Shown here: one piece after another, positions 35,328 through 44,693 of the stretch
Position numbering within the stretch: the first letter of the stretch is position 1
Layout: each line of letters opens with the position of its first letter
Assembly: GCF_018861145.1 (NCBI RefSeq)
Contig: NZ_JAHKQT010000044.1
Span: 1-64,000, forward strand
Source: Poseidonibacter lekithochrous
GTDB lineage: Bacteria > Campylobacterota > Campylobacteria > Campylobacterales > Arcobacteraceae
Reading direction: 5' to 3'
DNA length: 64,000 bases
Notes under the pieces: generated by a model
What the model saw: the letters and a program-made list of their open reading frames with translations, nothing else
Databases searched by the model: none
What the model was told of the DNA's origin: nothing
Translations under genes and position numbers: made by a program

Positions 35328-35919
35328 GATTTTTATATACCTTTATTGTGCAATCAATTATAGATTGTATTTCATTTTTATCATAAAATTTAAAATCTTT
35401 TGAAAATATAAAAATCTCTATAGAATTTGCTCTAAAAGAAGTTCTTATTGTTCCAGCTTTAAACTTATTTTCTTTTTTTAAATTTATCTTTTTTTCTTTA
35501 TCATTCTCAATAATCTCATAATTAATAGTCAAAAATTTTTGAATATCTTTTTTTGCAGGAACTTTTATAGCTTTTACAAAATACTCATCAGCTTCTAAAA
35601 CAGGAATAAAATCTTCTATAATAGACTTAGAATTTAAAGCTTTTATATGTCCACCATCAAGTTTATAATAACCTTTATTTAAAGCTTCAAGTGATTTATT
35701 TAAAAGTTTTTGATTAAATAGTTTTGATTTTGAAGTTTCATCTTCACATTCAAGAGGAGTTACTTTTTCTTTTTTCATATATACAGCTTTAGAATCAGGA
35801 TTAGGTTTTTCTACTTGTATATATTTCATATAAACTACTAATGTAATAGTAATCATAATAATAGAAGCCAAAGTAAAAAAATTGTTTATTATTGCACTTT
35901 GTCTTCTATTTCTTTTCAT
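35311..35919 (-). CDS. Uncharacterised single-TM periplasmic protein
   Basis: 202 residues. Basic N-terminus, one membrane helix (about 13-31), then a periplasmic alpha/beta domain with two Cys (near 57 and 191). Not recognised. Between lon (8 bp) and the rhomboid gene (17-nt overlap), so possibly a partner or substrate in membrane protein quality control; that is inferred from position only. Confidence 0.65.
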   Translation of the reverse strand: MKRNRRQSAIINNFFTLASIIMITITLVVYMKYIQVEKPNPDSKAVYMKKEKVTPLECEDETSKSKLFNQKLLNKSLEALNKGYYKLDGGHIKALNSKSIIEDFIPVLEADEYFVKAIKVPAKKDIQKFLTINYEIIENDKEKKINLKKENKFKAGTIRTSFRANSIEIFIFSKDFKFYDKNEIQSIIDCTIKVYKNHAKKY

Positions 35920-35927
35920 TTATTTTC

Positions 35928-38345
35928 TTAAACTAATGCCTCTTTTAAAACATCTTCAATAACATCAACAGGAATAATTTCCATAGCTTTTTTAACTTCT
36001 TCAGGGATATCTTCTAAATCTCTTTCATAGTTCTTTCTAGGAATTAAAGCTTTTGTCATTTTTGCTTTAAACGCAGCAATTAACTTCTCTTTTAATCCAC
36101 CAATAGGTAAAACTTTTCCAGAAAGTGTAAGTTCACCTGTCATTGCAATATCTGATTTAATTTCTCTTTCACATAAAACAGATGCAATAGTTAAAGCCAT
36201 TGTAATACCTGCACTTGGGCCATCTTTTGGCGTTGCCCCTGCTGGAATATGTAAGTGAATATCAAATCTTTTATAAACTTCACTTGCATCTACTTCAGTT
36301 TTATCTTCTTGTTCTTTTGCTGTTTTTGGAATAATTGAATTATCAATTTTTAAAGTTCCATTATCAATTAAAACTTTTACAACTGAATAAGAAATTCTAG
36401 ATGATTCTTTCATAACGTCGCCTAAGTTACCAGTAACAGATAAAAGTCCCTTACCTTTTAATTTAATAGCTTCACTTTTTAAAACATCTCCACCAACAGA
36501 AGTCCATGCTAAACCATTTGCAATACCAATTGAGTTTTTCTTATCAGCTGGATCTATTTCAAAAATAGGATTATCTAAGTATGACTTTAAATTCTTTATA
36601 GAAATTGTTACTTTTGTTAAAGCATCATCATCTAATATCTTTTTAACAGCTTTTCTAAATAATTTAGAAAATACTCTACGTAAATTTCTTACCCCTGCTT
36701 CTCTTGTATATTTAGCAATAATTAATTCAATAGTTGCTTTGCTTAAAGATATTTCAGATTTTTTAAGACCATGTTTTTCTAACTCTTGAGGAATTAAATA
36801 ATCTTTAGCAATATGATATTTTTCATTAGGAGTATAAGAAGAAATTTCAATAAACTCCATTCTATCTCTTAATGGTGCAGGAATTTTTCTAGCATCATTT
36901 GCAGTAGAAACAAAAATAGTTTGAGATAAATCAATTGGGAAATTTAAGTATAAATCTCTAAATTCATTATTTTGTTCAGGATCTAAAATTTCTAACATAA
37001 CAGCTGTTGGATCACCTCTATGATTTGCACCTAGTTTGTCAATTTCATCTAAAACCATAACTGGATTCATAGATTTTGCATCAATTAAACCTTTTACAAG
37101 TCGTCCTGGCATTGCTCCAACATAAGTTCTTCTATGACCTCTTAATTCGTTTACATCTTCCATTCCACCAAGTGCAATTCTTACAAGTGGTCTTTTAAGT
37201 GCTTTTGAAATTGAGTTTGCAAGTGAAGTTTTACCAACACCTGGAGGTCCAACAAAACATAAAACTGTTCCTCTTGTTTTTAAGTTCTCAACTTTTCTTC
37301 TTTCAAGTAATTCTTTTACTGCAAAAAATTCTGAAATTCGCTCTTTTGCTTTAAATAATGAATAATGATCTTTATTTAATTGTTCTTCAACATTTGAAAC
37401 AGAAATCTCTTCATTTGCAAATTGTCCAAATGGAATATCTAATACTTGCTCAATATAAGTTTGTAAAAGTGAAGCATCGGGTGAATCTTGGTGCATTCGT
37501 CCAAGTTTTTCTATTTGTTTTTTAACTTCTTTATATCCATCTTTTGGCATATGTTTTTTGATTTTTTTAAGTCTTTTTGTATATGACTTAATTTCTTCAT
37601 CTTTTTTATTATCAGTACCAAGCTCTTTATTTATCGCTTTGATTTGTTCTTTTAAGAAGTAGTCTTTATGTGTTTTTTCTATTTTAGAGTTTACTTTTTG
37701 TGTAATCTCTTTTTGAATTTTATATGATTCAATCTCTTTTTTTACTACTTCAATAATAGCTAATAGTCTTTGTTCAATATCAGTTTGAGCAAATAAAAGA
37801 TACGCTTCATCTTTTTTTACTTTTAAAACAGAAGAGATTAAATCAGCAATTCTTACGGCATCATCGTTTTCTTCAATTGTTTTAATTAAATCAGCTGGAA
37901 ACTTTGCATTAAGTCTTGAAAGTTTTTTGATTTGATCGACTAAAACTGAAATAATAGATTTAATATTTTCTTCACTAAATTCTTTATTTTCTAAAATATC
38001 AACACTTGCAAAAAGAGAGTTTTCTTCCCTAAAGTCTTTAATACTACCTTTTGCTAAACCTTGGAAAAGTACTTTTATTTTACCATCAGGTAATGATACT
38101 TTTCTCATTATGTTTCCAACAACACCAACATCATAAAAAGAGTCTTTTTCCCTTTTATCTTCGCTACCTTGTTTAGAAACAGCAACTATAACTAATCTGT
38201 TATTTTCAATCGCATATTCAACTGCTTTAATATTATCTTCATTACTTAAAAAAAGTGGTGCAATCATAAATGGGTATAAGAATATTTCATCTTCTATTAT
38301 TAATGGTATATCTTGTGGAAAGTTATCGTAATTTTCTAATTCCAT
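35928..38345 (-). CDS. lon: ATP-dependent protease Lon
   Basis: 805 residues with full Lon architecture: N-terminal substrate domain (1-200) and coiled coil, AAA+ module with Walker A 'GPPGVGKTS' and Walker B 'VMVLDEIDKLG', and C-terminal Ser-Lys protease domain with 'PKDGPSAG' (Ser711) and 'GGLKEKL' (Lys754). Degrades damaged and regulatory proteins in the cytosol. Follows bamD by 28 bp, as I recall from Campylobacter jejuni, and precedes an anchor protein and a rhomboid protease. Confidence 0.97.
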   Translation of the reverse strand: MELENYDNFPQDIPLIIEDEIFLYPFMIAPLFLSNEDNIKAVEYAIENNRLVIVAVSKQGSEDKREKDSFYDVGVVGNIMRKVSLPDGKIKVLFQGLAKGSIKDFREENSLFASVDILENKEFSEENIKSIISVLVDQIKKLSRLNAKFPADLIKTIEENDDAVRIADLISSVLKVKKDEAYLLFAQTDIEQRLLAIIEVVKKEIESYKIQKEITQKVNSKIEKTHKDYFLKEQIKAINKELGTDNKKDEEIKSYTKRLKKIKKHMPKDGYKEVKKQIEKLGRMHQDSPDASLLQTYIEQVLDIPFGQFANEEISVSNVEEQLNKDHYSLFKAKERISEFFAVKELLERRKVENLKTRGTVLCFVGPPGVGKTSLANSISKALKRPLVRIALGGMEDVNELRGHRRTYVGAMPGRLVKGLIDAKSMNPVMVLDEIDKLGANHRGDPTAVMLEILDPEQNNEFRDLYLNFPIDLSQTIFVSTANDARKIPAPLRDRMEFIEISSYTPNEKYHIAKDYLIPQELEKHGLKKSEISLSKATIELIIAKYTREAGVRNLRRVFSKLFRKAVKKILDDDALTKVTISIKNLKSYLDNPIFEIDPADKKNSIGIANGLAWTSVGGDVLKSEAIKLKGKGLLSVTGNLGDVMKESSRISYSVVKVLIDNGTLKIDNSIIPKTAKEQEDKTEVDASEVYKRFDIHLHIPAGATPKDGPSAGITMALTIASVLCEREIKSDIAMTGELTLSGKVLPIGGLKEKLIAAFKAKMTKALIPRKNYERDLEDIPEEVKKAMEIIPVDVIEDVLKEALV

Positions 38346-38373
38346 GTAGTCTGGCTCCTAAAATTTATTATAT

Positions 38374-39030
38374 TTATTCAAATAGTGATCTGTAATATGG
38401 AACATTTACAGCTTCAATTTCTTTTGGATTAATCCAAGATTCTTTTACTTTTTTATTATAAAAAGCTGCCGCTTCTTTTTTGTCTTTTTTCTCATATAGT
38501 TTAGCAATAGATAAGTCTAGTGAAGCTTTTGCCATATATAATCTAGCATTAATTGTATCAACTAAAGGCATATAAGGTGAATTTCTGTATTTCACTTTAA
38601 AATCTGCTACATCTTTAATTGTATTTTCAATTAATTCTTGATCTCGTAATTGATATGTAAAACCTAAAAAGTTTGCTTTAATTTTTAAATATCTAGCATA
38701 ATCAATATTTTTACTAAGTGCAAATCTTTTAATATATTCATCTAAATAAAAGTTTGCTAAAGAGTATTCTTCTTCATCAATATGTGAATTAACTAAAATA
38801 AGTAATGAAGTAGCGATTAATGGTGAGTTTCTATGTTCACTTTCTAATGATGTATAAGTATCATCTGCTTGATCTAAATCACCTCTTGAAATCTGAGTTA
38901 GCATTTTATTATACCAATAAAGTGCTGGCTTATTATACTCTGCAACTTCATTTTTACTTGAGCATGCTGTAAAAACAAATATTGAAGTAATTACTAATAA
39001 TAAACTTTTAATTTTTGAGTTATCAATCAT
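38374..39030 (-). CDS. bamD: Outer-membrane assembly lipoprotein BamD
   Basis: 218 residues. Lipoprotein signal with 'FTAC' lipobox (Cys at 23) and TPR-like helical repeats: 'YWYNKMLTQISRGDLDQADDTY' (about 38-58), 'LLILVNSHIDEEEYSLANFYLDEYIKRF', with the BamD-type 'A.Y....F...YP' spacing. Component of the Bam complex that folds beta-barrel proteins such as the porin in this window. First gene of the lon operon. Divergent from proC with a good extended -10 promoter between them. Confidence 0.88.
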   Translation of the reverse strand: MIDNSKIKSLLLVITSIFVFTACSSKNEVAEYNKPALYWYNKMLTQISRGDLDQADDTYTSLESEHRNSPLIATSLLILVNSHIDEEEYSLANFYLDEYIKRFALSKNIDYARYLKIKANFLGFTYQLRDQELIENTIKDVADFKVKYRNSPYMPLVDTINARLYMAKASLDLSIAKLYEKKDKKEAAAFYNKKVKESWINPKEIEAVNVPYYRSLFE

Positions 39031-39087
39031 CTAAATATCCTTTATTATAAAAATGATATTTTATCTAATACTTGCTTAGGAAATATC

Positions 39088-39096
39088 TGCTATAAT
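39088..39096 (+). promoter_or_regulatory. Extended -10 promoter of proC
   Basis: TGC-TATAAT, a consensus extended -10, 28 bp before the proC ATG; ribosome site AAAAGGCG follows. No clear -35, as usual in Campylobacterota. Confidence 0.55.
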
Positions 39097-39124
39097 TATT
39101 AAAAATAATTTAAAAGGCGATTTT

Positions 39125-39889
39125 ATGAAACTTACTTTAATTGGTAACGGTATTATGGCTCAATCCTTAGCTCGTGGATTAGTTAAAAATCATGATGTAG
39201 AAATAATTGGAAGAGATGAGAATAAACTAAAAGCTATTCAAGTAAAAATACCAGAAATTACATTTAAAACTTTAGATGATCAAGAGAATATCCAAGGTAA
39301 AAATATTATATTTTGTGTGAAACCTTATGCCTTAGAAAGTGTCTCAGCACGACTTACAGGAGAAGCAAATATACTTCTATCAATTTTAGCAGGAACAAAA
39401 CTATCATCGTTAAAGAAACAAATTAAATCTAAATATTATGTAAGAACAATGCCAAATATTGCGGCTTCAGTACAAAATTCAATGACAACACTAACAGGTG
39501 ATAATGAAGCAAAAAATACTGCACTTGATATTTGTTCTTCAATTGGAAAAACATTATGGGTGAATACAGAAAATCAACTTGATATTGCAACTGCAATTGC
39601 TGGCTCTGGTCCTGCTTTTCTAGCACTAGTTGCAGAAGGAATAGCAGATGGTGCGGTAAATGCTGGCTTAGAAAGAAACCTTAGTAAGCAATTAGTACAA
39701 GGATTATTTTCAGGAACTGCTTCACTTTTAGAATATTCAAGCCCTGCTCTTATCAAAGATTCTGTTATGAGTCCAGGAGGAACAACAGCTGCTGGTTATG
39801 CAAAACTTGAAGAACATGCAGTAAGAAGTGCGATGATTGAAGCAATCAATGCAGCATATGACAAAGCTGTTGAACTTGGTAAAAAATAG
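39125..39889 (+). CDS. proC: Pyrroline-5-carboxylate reductase
   Basis: 254 residues; last step of proline synthesis, NAD(P)H reduction of pyrroline-5-carboxylate. Rossmann motif 'IGNGIMAQSLARGL' (6-19), 'VKPYALESV', 'RTMPNIAASVQNSMTTL' (the conserved PN motif) and C-terminal signature 'SPGGTTAAGYAKLEEHAVR'. The end overlaps the start of a pseudopilin gene. In C. jejuni, as I recall, proC is likewise followed by ctsT. Confidence 0.95.
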   Translation: MKLTLIGNGIMAQSLARGLVKNHDVEIIGRDENKLKAIQVKIPEITFKTLDDQENIQGKNIIFCVKPYALESVSARLTGEANILLSILAGTKLSSLKKQIKSKYYVRTMPNIAASVQNSMTTLTGDNEAKNTALDICSSIGKTLWVNTENQLDIATAIAGSGPAFLALVAEGIADGAVNAGLERNLSKQLVQGLFSGTASLLEYSSPALIKDSVMSPGGTTAAGYAKLEEHAVRSAMIEAINAAYDKAVELGKK

Positions 39890-40163
39890 TTTTACACTTT
39901 TTGAAACTTTATTAAGCATTACTATCCTTATAATCATAATAAGTGGTTTTTCAAACTCCTCTTATTATGATGAAAAAGCTATAAACAATTCTAAAATATT
40001 AAATACCTTAGAAAATAAATTTACTACAAATAACTTTGATTCTTTTTCTACAAGTTCAAAGAAAATTACTATTACAAAAAACTATACGAATAAAGAAGAA
40101 ATAATAGTAAAAAAACACATTTTTATAAATGATGAAATAAAGATTTTCAAGTATGAAAAATAG
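39876..40163 (+). CDS. Pseudopilin with class III signal peptide (CtsT-like)
   Basis: 95 residues from a TTG at 39876, chosen because it places the prepilin leader correctly: 'MVKNS' then 'FTLFETLLSITILIIIISGF' as N-terminal pilin helix with Glu5. The usual Gly at -1 is Ser. A longer ATG start at 39837 would add 13 residues inside proC and spoil the leader. First of three such genes overlapping head to tail. By position after proC it corresponds to ctsT of C. jejuni, needed for natural transformation; function here is probably minor pseudopilin of the type II secretion-like DNA-uptake machine (inferred). Confidence 0.7.
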   Translation: MVKNSFTLFETLLSITILIIIISGFSNSSYYDEKAINNSKILNTLENKFTTNNFDSFSTSSKKITITKNYTNKEEIIVKKHIFINDEIKIFKYEK

Positions 40164-40497
40164 TTTTACACTTTTAGAAATAATTCTAAGTATTTTAATC
40201 TCAGCAATAGTAATAATCAATTCTGCTTACTTTTCAAAAGAACTATTTCAAACCAATAAAGATATACAAAATATTGAAATACTAAAACTTGATTTATTAT
40301 CTACAAAGATATTCTTACAAAAAAACAACGAAGATTTGGATAAAAAGCTTAACTATGAAAATAATGTACTTTATTTTGATAAAAATATATTACTTCAAAA
40401 TGTAGATGAATTTACTATATTAAAAAAAGTAACATTTTATGAAATTTCTATAAAAGTTAATAATAGAATAAAAGAAAAATGGAATATTCTTATATGA
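40153..40497 (+). CDS. Minor pseudopilin, second of three
   Basis: 114 residues. Leader 'MKNS' with Ser at -1, then 'FTLLEIILSILISAIVIINSAYF', the type IV pilin-like N-terminal helix with Glu5. The rest is a small alpha/beta domain, Lys/Asn/Asp-rich. It overlaps the previous gene by 11 nt. Probably inserted in the inner membrane and processed by a prepilin peptidase. Confidence 0.75.
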   Translation: MKNSFTLLEIILSILISAIVIINSAYFSKELFQTNKDIQNIEILKLDLLSTKIFLQKNNEDLDKKLNYENNVLYFDKNILLQNVDEFTILKKVTFYEISIKVNNRIKEKWNILI

Positions 40498-40817
40498 AAA
40501 AGTCCTTTTCTTTATTAATTACAATATTTTTAATATCAATTTTTTCATATTTAGCAGTTTCAATTTTAGAAACAAAATCATTAATAAATACAAATCTACA
40601 AAATCAATATTTATATTTACAAGCAAAAAATCATAAAGAGTTTTTAAAGTCATACCTTATATCAATTGATTTAAAAGATATAAATCATGTGAATATTGAA
40701 GATGAATTTTTTGATATATATTCTATTATCAAAGAAGAAGATAAAAAGTACAAGATAGATATATACGTAAAAGCCAAAGAGTTTGATATTTCAATACATG
40801 AGCTTGTATATAAATAA
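40494..40817 (+). CDS. Minor pseudopilin-like, GspK-type without Glu5
   Basis: 107 residues from the ATG at 40494, which forms an ATGA overlap with the preceding stop. (The frame also has an ATG at 40479.) Leader 'MKKS' followed by 'FSLLITIFLISIFSYLAVSIL'; position 5 is Ile instead of Glu. Loss of Glu5 is the hallmark of the GspK-type tip pseudopilin in type II secretion, and being third in the row agrees with the GspI-J-K order. It ends at a strong terminator. Confidence 0.65.
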   Translation: MKKSFSLLITIFLISIFSYLAVSILETKSLINTNLQNQYLYLQAKNHKEFLKSYLISIDLKDINHVNIEDEFFDIYSIIKEEDKKYKIDIYVKAKEFDISIHELVYK

Positions 40818-40840
40818 GAGAAAAACTCTTATTTATATAC
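40806..40840. terminator. Perfect 15-bp bidirectional terminator
   Basis: GTATATAAATAAGAG (40806-40820), loop AAAAA, and the exact complement at 40826-40840. It contains the stop codon of the third pseudopilin gene and lies before the convergent stop at 40844. Confidence 0.75.
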
Positions 40841-40843
40841 TTA

Positions 40844-41434
40844 TTATTTTTCTTTAATTGACGCTAATATATCTAGCGGGATTAATTTTGCTGCGACTAA
40901 ATTATCAATAAAATTATCTGCTAAAAATTTCCATTCAATATTATTTTCATTTATAGCTAATATAAAAGACTCCATATCAATATTAAATACATTCTCTTCT
41001 TTATTATATGTTATTTTAGGTTTTTTATCTGCAAGCATTGTTTTTAAGATTGATTCAAATTGTTTGATTTCCTCTTCTTTTTTACTAGGAGAATCCATTC
41101 TCATTAGTATTTTATAATATGCTCTTGTAAATAAACCTTTTTCATACTTTGCAATTGGCAAAATTTTTATTTTCTTTGCATTGATTAATTTTGGTGTTTT
41201 ATTACTTTCATAAGCAATCTCCATCGCTGCAACTAAATCTTTCTTAGGTGTCAATTTAAATGCTGGTTCATAAATGGAATCTACCATTCCTTTAACGTCA
41301 TTGTTTTTTAGAGCAGTAAAATAGTTATCTAAACTTAGCTCTAAAGATTTCATCTCTTTGTCATTTGCAAATATAGAAGATGATAAACATATCACACTAA
41401 ATAAAACAAATACTATTCTTAATATTTTTTTCAT
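40844..41434 (-). CDS. Secreted protein of unknown function
   Basis: 196 residues. Sec signal peptide (1-23, cleavage after 'IFA'). The mature part begins with 'SLELSLDNYFTALKNNDVKGMVDSIYEPAFKL', a pattern of NTF2-like/SnoaL-like folds (helical start with an 'N..YF.AL...D' motif), which is a tentative comparison. No catalytic residues recognised. It lies 52 bp downstream of the large RDD protein gene on the same strand and may be cotranscribed. Confidence 0.65.
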   Translation of the reverse strand: MKKILRIVFVLFSVICLSSSIFANDKEMKSLELSLDNYFTALKNNDVKGMVDSIYEPAFKLTPKKDLVAAMEIAYESNKTPKLINAKKIKILPIAKYEKGLFTRAYYKILMRMDSPSKKEEEIKQFESILKTMLADKKPKITYNKEENVFNIDMESFILAINENNIEWKFLADNFIDNLVAAKLIPLDILASIKEK

Positions 41435-41486
41435 ATTATTTTCCTTTTTTAATAATTTAACTATTTAATTTTAAGTTTTAATTCTT

Positions 41487-44267
41487 CTATCTTTTATACT
41501 TAGAAAGCATTCTATAAAGTTCTATTTTATATAAATCATTTGCTTCTTTTTGTAACTCCACTATTTTTTTTGGAGTATCCTGCCTTTTCCAATCTTTTAC
41601 AGGTTCTATATTCATTGTATTTTTTAGCCATTTTCTATATTCCATAAAATATTCTCTCCGATAAGCTACTTCACCATCAGCTATATATTGAGAGTATTCT
41701 CCATCCATACCTTCTATACCAAGGCTAAGAATATAAATAAAATCTTTAATATTTTTTGCAACAACATTAATAGCACCTTCACTACCAAATGCAATAATTG
41801 GCGCATTCTCTAAATCTGTATTCCTTCCATCTTTTAACCAAAACCCAGCACTACCACCTGTTCCATCTAAGTTTGACAAAGGTAAAAAGTGTTGTGATAC
41901 TTTTTTATTTATTTCTTCATCTTCTGAAAAGTTTAAATAAAAGAAATCTTCTGTATTTTCTGGATTGAGATAAAAAGAAACTACATAATTATCTGCACCA
42001 AGTTTTTCTTCTATTTCAATAAGTTTTTTTAAAGTATTAGGTACAGAAAAAGGTTTGTAAAGTTCTGTAAATTTTTCCAATAAATTACTTTGTGTTTGAG
42101 AAGTTGACTTAAACTTAAGTGATTCACCATAAGGTAATACTGACCCTACTTCTAATACTTTTGTCGTACTTGTCTCTCTAGGAACATACAATTCAGGTTG
42201 TGTGTAAAGTTCCCAAAATGAATATTTTGGTTTTATGTTTTTGAACTTACTTATCTTTTCTAAATAATCAGAACAATATTCATATTTTTCTTCTTGTATA
42301 TGTTCATATTTATCGCATATATATTTAGTACTATTATAATCTTTAAATTCATAGGAACTTGTAATTAAGTTACGAACAAATATCCAGTAATTGCTATCTT
42401 TTTCTTGTAATTCATCATCACTTGATTGAAAAAAACTATATGCATCATTTTTTAATATGTTATAAGCTTGTTCATAAGATTTTCGTTCTCTATAAATACT
42501 TGCCATTGTTGCTAAACTAAAGACATACGAATTTTCAAGTTCGTGTGCTTTTTTTAAATATTTAAGAGCATCAGTATATTTTTCTATTATCTCATTTTTA
42601 TATATAGCATAGCCTAAGTTATTGTATAAGGCAGCAGTCCCTCTATCATATAATCTATCAGATACTTTTATTAAAGAAAGAGTATCTTCAAGTAATGTAA
42701 TTGATTCTTCATCTAAATCTAATTCATAGGCATAATCAAATAATGCATTTGGATTTAATTCTGAACTTTGAGCTGCTTTTTTATAATAATCTAAAGCTGA
42801 ACAAGAAATATTTTCAGCATCATCACAAAACTCTGCAAGTTCTCTATAAATATTTGAAATTAGATAATCCCTAGAAGAATTTATATCCTCTATTATTTTT
42901 CCATCTTTAGTATAAAGTTTAACTATAGGAACATTTATATCACTATTCTTAATAATTTCTAATTCTTTATCCATCCAATATAAATAAATAAGTGATAATC
43001 TTTTTGATAATAAATTCCATATACTATTTTTACTATTAGTATCTAAATCATCTAATTTACTAAAGAATGGATTAAAGTCATATCTTTCTAACTCTTTAAG
43101 ATTTGAGATATTTATCCATGAATTATCTATATTTTCTAATTGACTTTTTGAAAAAAGTTTATATACTTCTGTGTCATAATTTTTGAAAGTTTCTCTATTG
43201 TTTGAATATTTTTTGTAAGCAAGTATAATCATGTCTATTATATAGATATCATTTTGTGTTACTTGGTTTTTCTTTATTAGCTCAATATATTTATCTATGT
43301 TTGTAGGTACATTGATTTTATCTATTAAAGAAGTATCATTAAGATAAAATAGTTTACCTTTTGTTAAAATATTTATTAAATCAGATATAAAAGCATCTCT
43401 TTTATTTTCATCATAATAATCTAAAAATTCTAAAAACAAATAAGTATCTTCATTATCATAAAATTTGATAAGTTTATTTATCGTATTTAAATACTTACTT
43501 ATCTCTATTTCAAATTTAATATCTTTAAAAGAATATTTTTCTATATTTATATCATTGTTATCATCTGTATCAAAGTTAATGATAGAATCTCTTGTAATTG
43601 CCATTCCAGAAGAAGTATAACCAAAAAAGCTATTTGATTTATAATATAACAACTCATTTTTATTTTTAATTATTTTTTTACTAATCAATTCCTCTTTTAT
43701 GTCTATATCAACTAAACTTGAGGGATGCACTTCCATCTTAACCATATTATTATATGCAAATAATGAACTTATTGCTAAAGCAACAAAAAGCACAATAATA
43801 AATCCAACAAAAATTCGGAGAAAATAGCCAAATAAAGAAATCTTTTTTGATGTTTTGGGCTTGATTAATACTGTATTTGACATCTTGTCATGCCATGTTT
43901 GATTGTTTTTATCCCATAACATCCATAAATATCCTAAAAATATAGGAATTAAGGAAACAATATACCCTAAGTATCGTATGATAAATTGTTTTTTGCTTGG
44001 TTTTTCAAATGTACTAGCATCAACTATTTTTATTTTTAAAAACATTTTTCCAGGAGTAGCACTTTTGTAATTCCAGAATAATAAAACAATTATAACTGGT
44101 AATACATAAGCAACTATAATTTTAAAAGGATCAGATTCCTCAAGTTCAAAATAGCTTTTGTTATATATAAAAAATAAAGGTATTTGAAGTAGCATCAAAA
44201 GAATAGTATCAATTATATTTGCACATAACCTATCCCAAAAACTTGCAAACTGAGTATTCTCTTTCAT
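41487..44267 (-). CDS. RDD membrane protein fused to TPR and SUKH-like domains
   Basis: 926 residues, a multidomain protein. 1-135: RDD domain ('FWDRLCANIIDTILLM', 'SATPGKMFLKIKIVD', 'TWHDKMSNTVLI'), three or four helices; another helix at about 150-170; then a large extra-membrane part. About 500-690: TPR-like helical repeats ('ALFDYAYELDLDEESITLL', 'ALYNNLGYAIYKNEI', 'YVFSLATMASIYRERKSYEQA'). About 735-855: a domain resembling SMI1/KNR4 (SUKH), with 'FLPLSNLDGTGGSAGFWL' and 'GSEGAINVVAKNIKDFIYIL'. SUKH proteins often act as toxin immunity or interaction modules. Neighbours are a secreted protein and a DUF805 protein. Function unknown; domain combination is unusual. Confidence 0.65.
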   Translation of the reverse strand: MKENTQFASFWDRLCANIIDTILLMLLQIPLFFIYNKSYFELEESDPFKIIVAYVLPVIIVLLFWNYKSATPGKMFLKIKIVDASTFEKPSKKQFIIRYLGYIVSLIPIFLGYLWMLWDKNNQTWHDKMSNTVLIKPKTSKKISLFGYFLRIFVGFIIVLFVALAISSLFAYNNMVKMEVHPSSLVDIDIKEELISKKIIKNKNELLYYKSNSFFGYTSSGMAITRDSIINFDTDDNNDINIEKYSFKDIKFEIEISKYLNTINKLIKFYDNEDTYLFLEFLDYYDENKRDAFISDLINILTKGKLFYLNDTSLIDKINVPTNIDKYIELIKKNQVTQNDIYIIDMIILAYKKYSNNRETFKNYDTEVYKLFSKSQLENIDNSWINISNLKELERYDFNPFFSKLDDLDTNSKNSIWNLLSKRLSLIYLYWMDKELEIIKNSDINVPIVKLYTKDGKIIEDINSSRDYLISNIYRELAEFCDDAENISCSALDYYKKAAQSSELNPNALFDYAYELDLDEESITLLEDTLSLIKVSDRLYDRGTAALYNNLGYAIYKNEIIEKYTDALKYLKKAHELENSYVFSLATMASIYRERKSYEQAYNILKNDAYSFFQSSDDELQEKDSNYWIFVRNLITSSYEFKDYNSTKYICDKYEHIQEEKYEYCSDYLEKISKFKNIKPKYSFWELYTQPELYVPRETSTTKVLEVGSVLPYGESLKFKSTSQTQSNLLEKFTELYKPFSVPNTLKKLIEIEEKLGADNYVVSFYLNPENTEDFFYLNFSEDEEINKKVSQHFLPLSNLDGTGGSAGFWLKDGRNTDLENAPIIAFGSEGAINVVAKNIKDFIYILSLGIEGMDGEYSQYIADGEVAYRREYFMEYRKWLKNTMNIEPVKDWKRQDTPKKIVELQKEANDLYKIELYRMLSKYKR

Positions 44268-44295
44268 AAATACTATTTATATTTACATTCGCATA

Positions 44296-44652
44296 TTATG
44301 CGAATGTAGCCTTTGGATTATCTCCATATTTATTAGTTTCATTCATACTATTTTTTGCATACCAAACAATTAAAATTATCAATCCAATAATAGGTATTAA
44401 AATAAGTAATTGCCACCAACCACTTTTATTAATATCATGTAATCTTCTTGCACCCACAGCTAAAGTGGGAAGTAACACAGCAAGAGAATAAACCAAACCA
44501 ATCATACCTATATCACTTCCAATTATATAATCTAAAATTGCACATATTACAGATACTATTGTACTGAATAACATAAAGTACCAAAACTCCGACCTTCTTG
44601 CTCTACCATTAAAAACAGTATATTTTTTTAGTACTTCAAAATACCAATTCAT
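44296..44652 (-). CDS. DUF805 family membrane protein
   Basis: 118 residues. 'FNGRARRSEFWYFMLF' near the N-terminus, 'LPTLAVGARRLHDINKSGWWQLL' in the middle and a C-terminal 'GDNPKA' are the conserved DUF805 (YhaH/YhaI) features; three to four helices. Function of the family is unknown. 28 bp upstream of the RDD-TPR gene on the same strand, so probably the first gene of that unit. Confidence 0.88.
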   Translation of the reverse strand: MNWYFEVLKKYTVFNGRARRSEFWYFMLFSTIVSVICAILDYIIGSDIGMIGLVYSLAVLLPTLAVGARRLHDINKSGWWQLLILIPIIGLIILIVWYAKNSMNETNKYGDNPKATFA

Positions 44653-44693
44653 TCTTTCTCCTAAATTTTTATCATTATTATTAAATAATGTAT

